DNA of 64,000 bases from Maribacter aestuarii (GCF_027474845.2 NZ_CP107031.2:2556501-2620500); one strand, 5' to 3'; numbered from the stretch's first letter, positions 34,492-44,243 are shown. A program made the numbers and translations. The notes: generated by a model not told the origin, from the sequence alone.

Positions 34492-35847
34492 ATGAACATA
34501 CATTTTATTGCAATTGGGGGTAGTGCGATGCATAATTTAGCGCTGGCCCTAGAACATAAGGGATATACGATTACCGGAAGTGATGATGTTATTTTTGAAC
34601 CTTCCAAATCCCGATTAGCCGCCAAAGGCCTCTTACCGGAAACTTTTGGCTGGTATCCTGAAAAAATACATGAGGGCTTGGATGCCATTGTTTTAGGAAT
34701 GCATGCAAAAGCAGATAATCCAGAACTGTTGAAGGCACAAGAATTGGGCCTTACCATCTATTCCTATCCGGAATTTCTCTATGAACAATCCAAGGATAAA
34801 ACGAGGGTGGTTATTGGTGGAAGTCATGGTAAAACCACCATCACCTCTATGATTTTACATGTGCTGAATTACCACAACATAAAAGTGGATTATATGGTGG
34901 GCGCTCAATTGGAGGGCTTTGACAGGATGGTGCATCTAACCGAGGACAACGATTTTATTGTTTTGGAGGGAGACGAGTATTTGTCCTCCCCAATTGATAG
35001 ACGACCCAAATTTCATTTGTACAAACCAAATATTGCGCTGTTAAGTGGTATTGCCTGGGATCACATTAATGTATTTCCAACTTTCGAAAACTACGTGGAA
35101 CAGTTCCAAATTTTTGTGGATAGTATCGTAAATGGAGGAAGTATAACATACAATGAGGAAGACCCTGAGGTCAAACGTGTAGTGGAAGCTTCTGAAAATA
35201 CCATAAGAAAATTAGCTTATTCAACTCCCGCATATAAGGTGTTGGATGGGCAAACGTTTTTGGAGACTCCTGAAGGTCCTATGCCGATTGAAGTCTTTGG
35301 GGAGCACAATCTAAGTAATTTGTCCGGTGCCAAATGGATATGTCAGCATATGGGGGTGGACGAAGAAGACTTTTATGAGGCTATCGCCACGTTCAAGGGC
35401 GCTTCTAAACGCTTGGAGAAAATCGCAGAGGGTAAAACAAGTGTGGCCTATAAGGACTTTGCCCACTCACCGAGTAAAGTCGCAGCAACTACTAGGGCGG
35501 TTAAAGAACAATATCCGGATAGAAAACTGGTGGCCTGTTTAGAATTACACACGTACAGCAGTTTTAATCCTGAGTTCCTAAAGGAATATAAGGGAGCTTT
35601 GGATTTCGCGGACGAAGCGGTCATATTTTACCTGCCGGAATCGGTTGCCATTAAAAAATTAGCAGCGGTTACTCCATCTCAAATTGCTGAAGCTTTTAAG
35701 AGGGAGGATTTAATAATCTTTACCGATGCGAATTCCTTTCATGCCTATTTAAACGGAAAAGATTATGAGGATACAACGCTACTGCTTATGAGTTCCGGGA
35801 ACTACGGGGGATTTAATTTGGATACTCTAAACGGGTTATTGAAATAA
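34492..35847 (+). CDS. mpl: UDP-N-acetylmuramate:L-Ala-gamma-D-Glu-meso-DAP ligase-like protein (Mpl)
   Basis: Mur-ligase family enzyme that reattaches recycled tripeptide to UDP-MurNAc in the cytoplasm. About 451 residues when started at MNIHFIAIGGSAMHNLA (34492); the frame is open to 34447 but the added residues are not family-like. Landmarks: N-terminal GGSAMHNLALAL, the ATP loop GGSHGKTTITSM (109-120), LEGDEYLSSPID in the middle, and a C-terminal domain with YKDFAHSPSKVAAT and SSGNYGGF. The equivalent E. coli Mpl is of the same size. It is divergent from the cupin-SDR pair. Confidence 0.9.
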   Translation: MNIHFIAIGGSAMHNLALALEHKGYTITGSDDVIFEPSKSRLAAKGLLPETFGWYPEKIHEGLDAIVLGMHAKADNPELLKAQELGLTIYSYPEFLYEQSKDKTRVVIGGSHGKTTITSMILHVLNYHNIKVDYMVGAQLEGFDRMVHLTEDNDFIVLEGDEYLSSPIDRRPKFHLYKPNIALLSGIAWDHINVFPTFENYVEQFQIFVDSIVNGGSITYNEEDPEVKRVVEASENTIRKLAYSTPAYKVLDGQTFLETPEGPMPIEVFGEHNLSNLSGAKWICQHMGVDEEDFYEAIATFKGASKRLEKIAEGKTSVAYKDFAHSPSKVAATTRAVKEQYPDRKLVACLELHTYSSFNPEFLKEYKGALDFADEAVIFYLPESVAIKKLAAVTPSQIAEAFKREDLIIFTDANSFHAYLNGKDYEDTTLLLMSSGNYGGFNLDTLNGLLK

Positions 35848-35879
35848 CAAAACTGCAAATTAATCTTCCATCATAAAAA

Positions 35880-36323
35880 TCATACTCCAAATTGGGTCAA
35901 ATGGTGATTCAAATGTTTGTATTGCAGTTGTCCCCACTGGTCCTTGGTAAAGGTTCCAAAAGTAGGATGTGGATACCATACTTCGCGCCCTTGCAATGAA
36001 TGAAATTCGTTTATGAGGGACTTAAGTTTGTCACGCTCCTCTTTAAAGTTCTTGGGTTCTCGAGCTTTAAGTTGGGGAGAAGTAGGCAGATTTCTTCTCC
36101 ACGGCTTATCGTCGTACAGCGATTTCTTGAAAAATAACTTAATGAACCAATTCCCCCTGGACGTATTTTTTTTGTTGGTAATGGCCAACTTTAGGGGGTA
36201 TTGACAGTGCCAACACATCTGCCCTACAGTCATTTTACCCCAGAGGCGTTCGGAATTCTCGTTCAACTTGTCCAGTCTGTTTATTATTTCAGTGTGGGTA
36301 TCGCCGTTTAGGAGTGATTGCAC
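35880..36323 (-). CDS. DUF1569 domain-containing protein
   Basis: 147-residue cytoplasmic protein of the DinB-like four-helix group. GKMTVGQMCWHCQYPLKLAI carries the first histidine, and YPHPTFGTFTKDQWGQLQYKHLNHHLTQF carries the C-terminal WGQLxYKHxxHHLxQF signature, which in the superfamily supplies a metal-binding triad. Function unknown; these proteins are thought to be thiol- or metal-dependent transferases by analogy with DinB. It is convergent with mpl and divergent from radC. Confidence 0.85.
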   Translation of the reverse strand: MQSLLNGDTHTEIINRLDKLNENSERLWGKMTVGQMCWHCQYPLKLAITNKKNTSRGNWFIKLFFKKSLYDDKPWRRNLPTSPQLKAREPKNFKEERDKLKSLINEFHSLQGREVWYPHPTFGTFTKDQWGQLQYKHLNHHLTQFGV

Positions 36324-36373
36324 AGGTCTATTTTTTAGTTGATTTTGAATTTACAATAAAATAATTACTTCAG

Positions 36374-36381
36374 TATCTTTA
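36374..36381 (+). promoter_or_regulatory. -7-like promoter box abutting the radC start
   Basis: TATCTTTA matches TAnnTTTG at seven of eight bases and ends 4 bp before the radC ATG, so the transcript would begin at or within the ATG. A TTTG lies 26 bp upstream, longer than the usual 19-21 bp spacer. If real, the message would be leaderless. Confidence 0.3.
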
Positions 36382-36385
36382 GCGC

Positions 36386-37084
36386 ATGCAAGAAAGGGCG
36401 AAATCTTTTTCCATTAAAAACTGGTCCGATGACGATAAACCAAGGGAAAAACTCATTTCTAAAGGGCGTGCCGTTCTTTCAGACGCCGAACTTATTGCTA
36501 TTTTAATTGGCTCAGGTAGTAGATCTGAAAGTGCCGTGGAGCTTTCCAAGCGTATTTTGGCGTCAACCGAAAATAGCCTGAACGAATTGGGAAGGTTATC
36601 CGTAAAACAATTAATGAAGTTTAAAGGTATAGGCGAAGCGAAAGCGGTAACTATTGCCGCGGCATTGGAAATAGGAAGAAGGAGAAGAGGAGAGGAGTCC
36701 GTAAAAATTGAAGCCATTGGTAGTAGTAGAGATGCTTATGAACTTTTACAACCGCTTATGGGTGATTTGGAGCATGAGGAGTTTTGGATCTTATACCTGA
36801 ACAACTCCAATAAGGTCCTGCACAAGGCGCAACTAAGCAAAGGTGGAATAACAGGAACGTTGGTTGATGTTAGGATTATTATGCGACAGGCACTGGAGTT
36901 GGGAGCAATAGCGTTAATTTTGGCCCATAATCACCCTTCCGGGACATTGAAGCCCAGCAATGCGGATAAGCAAATAACTCAAAAAATTAAGGCAGGCGGA
37001 GAGGCTTTAGATATAAAGGTTCTAGATCATCTGATCATTACCCAAAAGAATTATTTTAGTTTCGCCGACGATAAGATATTGTAA
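36386..37084 (+). CDS. radC: RadC family JAB domain protein
   Basis: 232 residues: an N-terminal UPF0758 part (SIKNWSDDDKPREKL), a helix-hairpin-helix GIGEAKA at 81-87 that suggests DNA binding, and the JAMM/MPN+ metalloprotease fold with HNHPSGTLKPSNAD (His181, His183, Asp194) as the zinc ligands. Despite the name its biological role is not settled. The start ATG lies directly after a promoter-like box. It abuts the next gene without any spacer. Confidence 0.93.
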   Translation: MQERAKSFSIKNWSDDDKPREKLISKGRAVLSDAELIAILIGSGSRSESAVELSKRILASTENSLNELGRLSVKQLMKFKGIGEAKAVTIAAALEIGRRRRGEESVKIEAIGSSRDAYELLQPLMGDLEHEEFWILYLNNSNKVLHKAQLSKGGITGTLVDVRIIMRQALELGAIALILAHNHPSGTLKPSNADKQITQKIKAGGEALDIKVLDHLIITQKNYFSFADDKIL

Positions 37085-38380
37085 ATGTTATTAATTTATA
37101 CCCATAAGATTACTCCTCGCTTCAGTTATATCATGAAGCAATTATTTGAAAGGACACTGGGTGTTGAAATTGGTTACGCTACAAAAGTCGAGGATTTTAT
37201 AAAGCACTCCGGCCCCAAGATGACTTATACCAAACAACCGCTTCAGAACGAGTTCTTTGTTAAAAGTAATGATCTTTTGTTCGAACAGGGAATCAACGAT
37301 GTTCCAATATCGGTTATGGATTGGGATGATACGCCGTGTTTTTTTGGTACGGATGAGCGTAGTAATGTTCCCTTTGATGTCTTTGCGGCCAGCTTTTATT
37401 TATTGAGCAGGTATGAGGAGTATCTCCCCCACGTCAAGGATATTCATGGAAGATTTTCACCTAAGGACAGTTTGGCCTACCAAAATAATTTTCTTCATAA
37501 ACCTGTAGTGGATATTTGGGCGTTTAAGCTATTGGCTCAACTCCAAGAACGTTTCCCAGAGCTAGAAGGAGGAAAAAGGAATTACGAATACGTGTCCCTT
37601 CTAGATGTGACGACTTCACACTGTTATTCCCATAGGGGAGTAGTACGCGGAATATCAGGATTGGCTTTGGACTTGGGCACTCTTAAATTGAGAAGAGTAA
37701 TTGAAAGACTTGCGGTATGGCTGAAATTGAGAAAAGATCCCTATGATAATTTTTCGGAATTAATTAACTGGCACAGGGAATATGGCGTAAAAAGTATTTT
37801 CTTTTTTCAGTTTGCTGATTATTCGAAATACGATAAAAACGTCTCCATTAACAACAATAATTTTAAGTCGCTCATCAAATACATAGCGGATTACAGTACG
37901 GTGGCTCTGGCAGCTTCCTATACTTCCTTTAATAATGAGGAGGTGTTAAAGAAAGAGAAAAATAATCTGGAAGGTGTTATCAACAGGGCCGTGACTTCCT
38001 CCCGCATGCGGTACAACAGGGTTGACGTTCCAGATACCTACAGGAGACTCCTGGCGGCCGAATTTACGGATGATTACACCATGGGCTATTCCCATGAAAT
38101 CGGTTTTAGGGCTGGTACTTGTACTTCGTTCGCCTTCTATGATATCCCATTGGAAATACAGCAGCCCATTAAGGTCCATCCGTATGCCGTACATGATTAT
38201 GCCCTATCCACGTTAAAACGTGAAGGAGAAGTTTCTTTGCGCTTAAACTTGGTCTATGACGAGGTGAAAAATGTGAATGGAGGTTTCAGAACCGTTTTTT
38301 CCAATGAATTGCTGGGGAGTTCGGAGCGGCTGGAATGGAAAACGATTTATAAAGCTGTTTTAAACAATTATCATGTATAA
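37085..38380 (+). CDS. polysaccharide deacetylase-like protein (DUF7033 N-terminal domain)
   Basis: 431 residues, no signal peptide. The N-terminal part (FGTDERSNVPFDVFAASFYLLSRYEEY) matches the domain found ahead of a NodB-like deacetylase fold in flavobacteria. The C-terminal part ends with GYSHEIGFRAGTCTSFAFYDI, another landmark. The usual THDID-type metal-binding Asp pair is altered: the sequence reads LLDVTTSHCYSHRG, retaining one Asp and a His. Activity is therefore uncertain. The start codon follows the radC stop directly, and the HAD phosphatase gene overlaps its end by 8 bp, indicating a radC-deacetylase-yjjG transcript. Confidence 0.75.
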   Translation: MLLIYTHKITPRFSYIMKQLFERTLGVEIGYATKVEDFIKHSGPKMTYTKQPLQNEFFVKSNDLLFEQGINDVPISVMDWDDTPCFFGTDERSNVPFDVFAASFYLLSRYEEYLPHVKDIHGRFSPKDSLAYQNNFLHKPVVDIWAFKLLAQLQERFPELEGGKRNYEYVSLLDVTTSHCYSHRGVVRGISGLALDLGTLKLRRVIERLAVWLKLRKDPYDNFSELINWHREYGVKSIFFFQFADYSKYDKNVSINNNNFKSLIKYIADYSTVALAASYTSFNNEEVLKKEKNNLEGVINRAVTSSRMRYNRVDVPDTYRRLLAAEFTDDYTMGYSHEIGFRAGTCTSFAFYDIPLEIQQPIKVHPYAVHDYALSTLKREGEVSLRLNLVYDEVKNVNGGFRTVFSNELLGSSERLEWKTIYKAVLNNYHV

Positions 38381-39062
38381 AGAGTTCGTTACCGATGTTT
38401 TTTTTGATTTAGATCATACACTTTGGGATTTTGAAAAAAACTCCGCCCTTACCTTCGAAAAGATTTTGGTGGAGCACAAAATAGATATCGATTTGGCTAA
38501 GTTCCTTGATGTTTATGTGCCGGCTAATCTAGTTTACTGGAAATTGTACCGAGAAGAAAAGATATCGAAGGAAGACTTAAGGTACCAGCGTTTAAAGACT
38601 GTTTTTGATACTTTGAGTTATGAGGTTTCCGACGATATGATTTTTAGTTTATCAGAAGAATATATCTATCATTTATCTTCGCACAACAACTTGTTTCCCA
38701 ATACTATAGAAGTTTTGGAATATTTAAAGCTAAACTATCGGCTCCACATCATCACTAACGGATTTCAAGAAATACAGGATAAGAAACTGAAGAATTCAGG
38801 AATTTATTCATTTTTTGATGAAGTGATTAATTCGGAAATGGCCGGAGTCAAAAAGCCGAATCCGATAATTTTTGAACTTGCACTTGAAAAGGCCAATGTT
38901 GCCCCTAAAAAGTCCATTATGATTGGCGATAGTCTTGAAGCCGATATCCTTGGGGCAATGGGTGTAGGTCTTCATGCCATTCATTTCAATGCCCATAACG
39001 AACCAGAACATCAGCATTGTCCTATGATTCAGGATCTTTGGGAAATAAAAAGTTATTTGTAG
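38373..39062 (+). CDS. yjjG: YjjG family HAD noncanonical pyrimidine nucleotidase
   Basis: HAD-superfamily phosphatase, 229 residues. Motif I is DVFFDLDHTLWDF (nucleophile Asp at about 10 and acid Asp at 12), motif II is the Thr in HIITNGFQEIQ, the Lys is in AGVKKPNP, and motif IV is MIGDSLEADILGA. The WDF and LRYQRLKTV features are characteristic of the YjjG branch, which hydrolyses abnormal pyrimidine nucleoside monophosphates and UMP, dUMP or dTMP. It is translationally coupled to the gene before it. Confidence 0.92.
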   Translation: MYKEFVTDVFFDLDHTLWDFEKNSALTFEKILVEHKIDIDLAKFLDVYVPANLVYWKLYREEKISKEDLRYQRLKTVFDTLSYEVSDDMIFSLSEEYIYHLSSHNNLFPNTIEVLEYLKLNYRLHIITNGFQEIQDKKLKNSGIYSFFDEVINSEMAGVKKPNPIIFELALEKANVAPKKSIMIGDSLEADILGAMGVGLHAIHFNAHNEPEHQHCPMIQDLWEIKSYL

Positions 39063-39106
39063 AGTTATAATTAATACAGCTCTTTAAGCTGTGTTAGTTA
39101 ACGGTA

Positions 39107-39643
39107 ATGAAAGGATTAAGGATAGTCGTTTTACTTTTTTTGTTTATCACTTCATGCACGGACAAGCAGGACTTTGGTCAGTATGATGATTTGACGATTA
39201 CACCCACTTACGAAACAAGTATTTTTTACGTAAAAGCCCAAGAAAGTATCATCAACAGGGTGGTGGGGCTAAGTTTCTTTTCCCAGAATTTTAATTTTGA
39301 TGCGTTTGAAGAAAAATTCTTTGCTGATCGGGTCTTGGATGGTGTTATTACGTACGAGCTAGAGAACACGACCAGCAAGGATATTGAGGTTTCCATAGAA
39401 TTTTTGGACGAGGACAATAATGTTTTGGATATCGAATTTTTTCAGATGAGCCCAGCACCTACCGCAATACTCATTCGGGAAGTTGCCTATGGTACCACTG
39501 GTAAGAGTTTGGATGTTTTAAGAAATACTTCTAATATTAGACTTAGCGCAAGAAATCTAGGGGATAACAGTAGTACCTCGAACCTACCGGACGCCGCTAT
39601 CATTTTGAGGTCCGCCGGTAAATTTAGGCTCAGATTAAAATGA
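39107..39643 (+). CDS. hypothetical lipoprotein
   Basis: 178 residues, not recognised. It has a lipoprotein signal peptide (VVLLFLFITSC, Cys near 17). The mature part has predominantly beta character with an immunoglobulin-like alternation (ITYELENTTSKDIEVSIEFLDEDNNVLD), typical of surface-exposed or periplasmic beta-sandwich proteins. The stop overlaps the start of the next gene (DUF5723) by 4 bp (ATGA), so the two are translated together and likely work at the same site. A hairpin in the upstream spacer may influence its translation. Confidence 0.7.
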   Translation: MKGLRIVVLLFLFITSCTDKQDFGQYDDLTITPTYETSIFYVKAQESIINRVVGLSFFSQNFNFDAFEEKFFADRVLDGVITYELENTTSKDIEVSIEFLDEDNNVLDIEFFQMSPAPTAILIREVAYGTTGKSLDVLRNTSNIRLSARNLGDNSSTSNLPDAAIILRSAGKFRLRLK

Positions 39644-41076
39644 GAGTTTCGTCTGGCTGTCTTTTTATAATGCTTTTCTGCTGTGCTTTATTACGAGGGC
39701 AAAATAAGCAGTTGCTTTATGATTTTTCCGAAATTCCACAATCCTTGATCATTAATCCTGGTGTGGAGACTGATTTTCAATGGTATGCAGGTATTCCCGT
39801 ACTATCAGGACTTTCTGCCCACGCAGGTTCAAATGGAATTTCTGTGAACGATATTTTTGCCGACGACGGTCTGGATATTAATGTTAAGGTAAGGGAACGG
39901 ATGGTTGCCGGACTTTCCACACGTGATGAGTTCATGGGTAATGTTAGTTTAGAACTCCTGAGTGGAGGCTACCGAAGTGAAAATCCAAATATCTTTTACT
40001 CCTTTGGAGCTTATTTGGAGCTGGATAATATTACTTATTGGCCCCAAGATTATGCCTACCTGGCATTTGAAGGAAATTCGGACCAACTGGATAGAAGATT
40101 TGATTTGGGCGATTTGAAATCTCGGGGGTCCATGGTCAACGTCTTTCATTTCGGTATAAATAAGAAAATTGATGAAAATTTAACGGTTGGGGCAAGAGGC
40201 AAAATATATTCTTCGATTGCAGATTACAACTCTTCCACGAACAACGGATATCTTGTAAATACTCAGGGACAGAATAATCTGTTGGCTACTACAATTAGTG
40301 CAGATTTAAGACTAAGAAGTTCAGGTTTTGGAGAGCTGAGAAATGCGGAAAGAGATGAAACTTTAGGAGGTACTATTACAAAGAGAGCGCTTTTTGGCGG
40401 TGATTTAGGTTTAGGTTTCGATATGGGTTTCTCTTATCATTTAAACGATAGAACTGTCGTTACCGGTAGTTTACTTGACCTGGGCCTTATCTACCATTCA
40501 AGTGATGTTTACACGTACAGTCTGGAGGGAAGTGCTACCGTGGAGGGCATTGAAATTGATGTTCTGGAAGATTTCGCAAACTTGAATAGGGATTTTTGGC
40601 AGGATTTGGTAGATGAGGTAGAAGAGATTGTTCCTTTTGAAACCTCTTATAAGTCTTATATAACATTTCGACCTACAAAACTCAATGCGTCTTTACGCCA
40701 TGATTTTGGTAAACCCATTGAAAATGGTTCTGGGATAGACTGTGATTGTACAGCGGGAAGTTCTAGAAATAGGCTTAGGGTAAAATATAGAAATTCGGTC
40801 GGTGGGCATTTATACGCCATTAATAGACCTAGGGGTCCGCAATTGGCATTGACCGGTTTTTATTTAAGAAGGTTCGGTAACTATATGGCGCTCAAAGCCA
40901 ACTATACCGCAGATAAGTTCAGCTATACGAATTTGGGCCTTGGGTTGAATATTCAAGCGGGCCCGGTTAACTTTTATGTAATGGCGGATAATCTTTTATC
41001 CTATCAGAACATAGCTGCTACTAATTATGCCTCTTTTCAATTAGGATTAAATATCATATCTTGGGGAAGGAAATAA
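39640..41076 (+). CDS. DUF5723 family outer-membrane protein
   Basis: 478 residues: signal peptide ending at LLRGQ, then a PorV/FadL-like run of aromatic and glycine strands (FDMGFSYHLNDRTVVTGSLLDLGLIYHS, LALTGFYLRRFGNYMAL) predicted to form an outer-membrane barrel; the C-terminal strand ends in GLNIISWGRK. A short Cys-rich loop (GIDCDCTAGSSRNR) lies near residue 369. The family is known from Bacteroidota without an assigned role. It is coupled to the upstream lipoprotein gene by a 4-bp overlap, suggesting a lipoprotein-barrel unit. Confidence 0.82.
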   Translation: MRVSSGCLFIMLFCCALLRGQNKQLLYDFSEIPQSLIINPGVETDFQWYAGIPVLSGLSAHAGSNGISVNDIFADDGLDINVKVRERMVAGLSTRDEFMGNVSLELLSGGYRSENPNIFYSFGAYLELDNITYWPQDYAYLAFEGNSDQLDRRFDLGDLKSRGSMVNVFHFGINKKIDENLTVGARGKIYSSIADYNSSTNNGYLVNTQGQNNLLATTISADLRLRSSGFGELRNAERDETLGGTITKRALFGGDLGLGFDMGFSYHLNDRTVVTGSLLDLGLIYHSSDVYTYSLEGSATVEGIEIDVLEDFANLNRDFWQDLVDEVEEIVPFETSYKSYITFRPTKLNASLRHDFGKPIENGSGIDCDCTAGSSRNRLRVKYRNSVGGHLYAINRPRGPQLALTGFYLRRFGNYMALKANYTADKFSYTNLGLGLNIQAGPVNFYVMADNLLSYQNIAATNYASFQLGLNIISWGRK

Positions 41077-41162
41077 TACCTTAAAGCCTCCATTTACATT
41101 ATCTTTTAGCTTTTGGCACGCTTTTTTCATTTCTTTCTATACAATCCTAAAATTCAATTATT

Positions 41163-42083
41163 TTGAAAACAATAGTATTATCCTTTTTTATACTTTTTTC
41201 CTACTTAGGCTGGGGCCAGGGAAACTTGAACGATTATAAATATATCATTGTTCCCAAGAAGTTTGAGGGGTTCAGGAACGCCAACGAACATCAGACAAGC
41301 ACTTTGATTAAGTACCTCTTTACTCAAAAAGGATTTACGGCGGTGTACGATGACGACCTGCCGGAAGACCTTAGGCAAAACAGGTGCTTAGGACTGGAGG
41401 CATCTTTAAAGGATGATTCCTCTATGTTCAGTACAAAAACAATTATTGCTTTGATAGATTGTAATGGGGATTCGGTTTATGAAACAAAACAGGGTATAAG
41501 TAGGATTAAGGAATATAAGCAATCCTATAACGAGGCTATTAATTTGGCTATGAATTCATTTAATAGCGCAAACTATAGCTATGTTGGAAAAACGGAGAAT
41601 CCTAAACCTATCACCGTTAGTTTTAAGAACGATGTGAAGAAGTTGGAGGAGAAGACGCCCAATTTAAAAAAGACCGAAAAAACTTCTCCATCCAAAGAAG
41701 TAAGCGTTAAAGACTCGGCCAACAAAAAGCCAAAAAACGTTAATCCAATGGTAACGCAGCAGGCCACTACTGAAAATCAACTGTACGAAAGTAAGGAGCC
41801 TGTAGTTCTGGAGAAGGTTGAAGAAAGCGGGATAAAAAAACTCACGCCAAAGAGGATTGACCCAAACGATGTCTGGTATGCCCAGGAACTTCCAAATGGT
41901 TATCAACTGGTAGATAGTTCTCCAAAGATTAGAATGAGACTTTTAAAGAGTTCAAAGGATAATGTCTATATGGCACAATCGGATGATCATAATGGAATGG
42001 TGTATCAAAAAGAGGGGAAATGGATTTTTGAATATTATGAAGGGGACACCTTAGTGCATAAAGAATTGAAAATTAAGTTTTAA
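41163..42083 (+). CDS. hypothetical secreted protein, TTG start
   Basis: 306 residues. The start is TTG (KTIVLSFFILFSYLGWGQ signal peptide follows immediately; no ATG is available before the signal). Residues about 20-140 form a compact domain beginning YKYIIVPKKFEGFRN with NEHQTSTLIKYLFTQKGF, seen in flavobacterial secreted proteins. The middle (150-210) is low-complexity, rich in K, P, T and S, a likely flexible linker. The C-terminal 80 residues hold a small beta-rich domain (DSSPKIRMRLLKSSKDNVYMAQSDD). Function unknown. It ends in a 4-bp overlap with the convergent rarA gene. Confidence 0.75.
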   Translation: MKTIVLSFFILFSYLGWGQGNLNDYKYIIVPKKFEGFRNANEHQTSTLIKYLFTQKGFTAVYDDDLPEDLRQNRCLGLEASLKDDSSMFSTKTIIALIDCNGDSVYETKQGISRIKEYKQSYNEAINLAMNSFNSANYSYVGKTENPKPITVSFKNDVKKLEEKTPNLKKTEKTSPSKEVSVKDSANKKPKNVNPMVTQQATTENQLYESKEPVVLEKVEESGIKKLTPKRIDPNDVWYAQELPNGYQLVDSSPKIRMRLLKSSKDNVYMAQSDDHNGMVYQKEGKWIFEYYEGDTLVHKELKIKF

Positions 42084-43357
42084 AAGTCATATTTGTCTTT
42101 CCATCTTTTTTTAAGAAAATCGCTCAACGCATTTTCCCTTTGATTTTTGCCCGGGACATAGAATGTAGTTCCTGAGAGTTCATCGGGTAAAAATTCAGTT
42201 GCCACAAAGTTATTTTCGTAGTTGTGTGCGTATTGATAATTGTCCCCGTAACCTAGGTCTTTCATAAGTTTAGTCGGGGCATTTCTTAGGGAAAGCGGTA
42301 CGGAAAGATTGCCTGTTTGTTGAACGGCTTGTTGCGCCTTTCCGATGGCCATATAACTAGCATTGCTTTTGGCGGATGTTGCCAAATAGATGGCACACTG
42401 GCTCAATAGTATTCTCGCCTCTGGATATCCAATTGTAGTTACTGCTTGAAAAGTAGTATTTGCCATAACTAGAGCCGTTGGGTTGGCAAGGCCTATGTCC
42501 TCGGAAGCTGAAATGAGCATTCTCCTTGCAATAAATTTTACGTCCTCACCACCCTCTATCATACGCGCCAGCCAGTAGACGGCCGCATTGGGGTCACTAC
42601 CGCGAATAGATTTTATAAATGCGGATATAATATCATAATGTTGTTCTCCCGTCTTGTCGTAAAGCACGATATTTTTTTGGGCTTTTTCCAGTACTAGCTC
42701 ATCAGTGATGGTTATTTTTTCCGAGTCTTCGGAATTTACAACCAACTCGAAAATATTCAATAATTTTCTTCCATCACCTCCGGAAAGCCGCAGCAACGCT
42801 TCCGTTTCCTTAAGTTTAATTTTCTTGGATTTAAGAAAATCATCTTGCTGCATCGCACGTTTAAGCAATTTCTCCAAATCTTCTTTACCAAAAGCATTGA
42901 GTACATAGACCTGACATCTAGATAACAGGGCGGGTATCACTTCAAAGCTAGGATTTTCGGTTGTTGCACCAATTAAGGTTACCCAACCCTTTTCAACCGC
43001 TGCCAAGAGGGAATCTTGTTGTGATTTGCTAAAACGATGAATCTCGTCTATAAATAAAATTGGATTTTTAGAAGTAAAAAGCCCTCCGGCCTGTTTAGCC
43101 TTTTCAATTACCTCTCGTATATCTTTTACCCCACTATTAATGGCGCTTAGTACGTAGAAAGGACGTTTGCTTTCTTCGGCAATAATGTTTGCTAGCGTCG
43201 TTTTGCCCGTTCCTGGAGGTCCCCAGAGGATAAGGGAAGGAATTATTCCTTTCTTTATCTGATTGGTCAAAGAACCTTTTTCTCCCACTAGATGGTTTTG
43301 ACTGATGTAGTCTTCCAAAGTCTTAGGGCGAATTCTTTCAGCTAAAGGTTCGTTCAT
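42080..43357 (-). CDS. rarA: replication-associated recombination protein A (RarA/MgsA)
   Basis: AAA+ ATPase related to clamp loaders that acts at stalled replication forks. 425 residues. Walker [14 protein letters not shown] is at 45-57, Walker [11 protein letters not shown] at about 100-109, sensor 1 is in [13 protein letters not shown], and the MgsA C-terminal tetramerisation domain has [19 protein letters not shown]. It begins with the family's [15 protein letters not shown]. It is convergent with, and overlaps by 4 bp, the preceding gene. Confidence 0.96.
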   Translation of the reverse strand: MNEPLAERIRPKTLEDYISQNHLVGEKGSLTNQIKKGIIPSLILWGPPGTGKTTLANIIAEESKRPFYVLSAINSGVKDIREVIEKAKQAGGLFTSKNPILFIDEIHRFSKSQQDSLLAAVEKGWVTLIGATTENPSFEVIPALLSRCQVYVLNAFGKEDLEKLLKRAMQQDDFLKSKKIKLKETEALLRLSGGDGRKLLNIFELVVNSEDSEKITITDELVLEKAQKNIVLYDKTGEQHYDIISAFIKSIRGSDPNAAVYWLARMIEGGEDVKFIARRMLISASEDIGLANPTALVMANTTFQAVTTIGYPEARILLSQCAIYLATSAKSNASYMAIGKAQQAVQQTGNLSVPLSLRNAPTKLMKDLGYGDNYQYAHNYENNFVATEFLPDELSGTTFYVPGKNQRENALSDFLKKRWKDKYDF

Positions 43358-43505
43358 GCTATAAAAATAGAATAAAGTTCTTGAAGTGCTATTTATATTG
43401 GTGCAATATCAATTCTTGTTTTTTGTTTGTATTTGTAAGGGTGACAATTTGCCCGATTTTGGAATTTGGCGAAGAAATTGATTAATTCCTCTTAATTTTA
43501 ATACA

Positions 43506-44243
43506 ATGCGGGAAAATTCAAATTTTAAATTTTCTAATCTGGTATTGATTGTTCCACTAGGAGCCGTTCTCATGATTTGGGGGGTCTATTGGTTGGAATT
43601 ATTGAACAACATAAATTTGAACTCTTTTGGTATTTATCCAAGAACTTTATCAGGACTAAAAGGGATTGTACTAAGTCCTTTTATTCATGGTTCACTGAAA
43701 CATCTATATAATAATACCATTCCGATTGCAGTTTTGCTCTCTGCTCTTTTCTATTTTTATAAGAGTAACGCTTGGAAAGTACTTTTGATTGGGGTGCTAT
43801 TGTCAGGCCTAATAACCTGGGGAATAGGGAGAAGTTCTTATCATATAGGTGCAAGTGGTCTTATTTATGTTCTGGCCAGTTTCGTTTTTTTTAAGGGCGT
43901 ATTTACTAAATACTATAGACTTATTGCTCTATCGTTGGTCGTTGTTTTCATCTACGGAAGTCTATTGTGGTATATTTTTCCAGTTAAGGAAGGAATATCG
44001 TGGGAAGGACACTTGGGAGGCTTTATTACCGGATTTATATTAGCCCTTGGTTTAAACGTTAGAGTTCCTACGTCTAAAGGTTTCGATTGGGAGAGAGAGG
44101 ATTATGATGAAGAGGAAGATCCTTTTCTAAGGCATTTTGATGCTGACGGTAATTTCATCGAAACTGCTCCTAATGAGGAGATTGAAGAGAATGACACCAT
44201 CAAAATTAACTATGAGTACAAAAAAGAATCGGGGGAGGGTTGA
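43506..44243 (+). CDS. rhomboid family intramembrane serine protease
   Basis: 245 residues with six predicted membrane helices. The catalytic dyad is Ser117 in the GASG motif (HIGASGLIYVL) and His169 in GHLGGFITGF, with the expected spacing. HLYNN near 66-70 corresponds to the family's HxxxN oxyanion region. The C-terminal 50 residues are cytoplasmic and acidic (EEEDPFLRHFDADGN), a flavobacterial feature. Substrates are unknown. The 148-bp upstream spacer holds no clear promoter box. Confidence 0.92.
   Translation: MRENSNFKFSNLVLIVPLGAVLMIWGVYWLELLNNINLNSFGIYPRTLSGLKGIVLSPFIHGSLKHLYNNTIPIAVLLSALFYFYKSNAWKVLLIGVLLSGLITWGIGRSSYHIGASGLIYVLASFVFFKGVFTKYYRLIALSLVVVFIYGSLLWYIFPVKEGISWEGHLGGFITGFILALGLNVRVPTSKGFDWEREDYDEEEDPFLRHFDADGNFIETAPNEEIEENDTIKINYEYKKESGEG

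Noticed and set aside
39072..39097. Hairpin TAATACAGCT / AGCTGTGTTA before the lipoprotein gene
   Set aside because: No T run follows, so I do not call it a terminator; it may affect translation but there is no further support.
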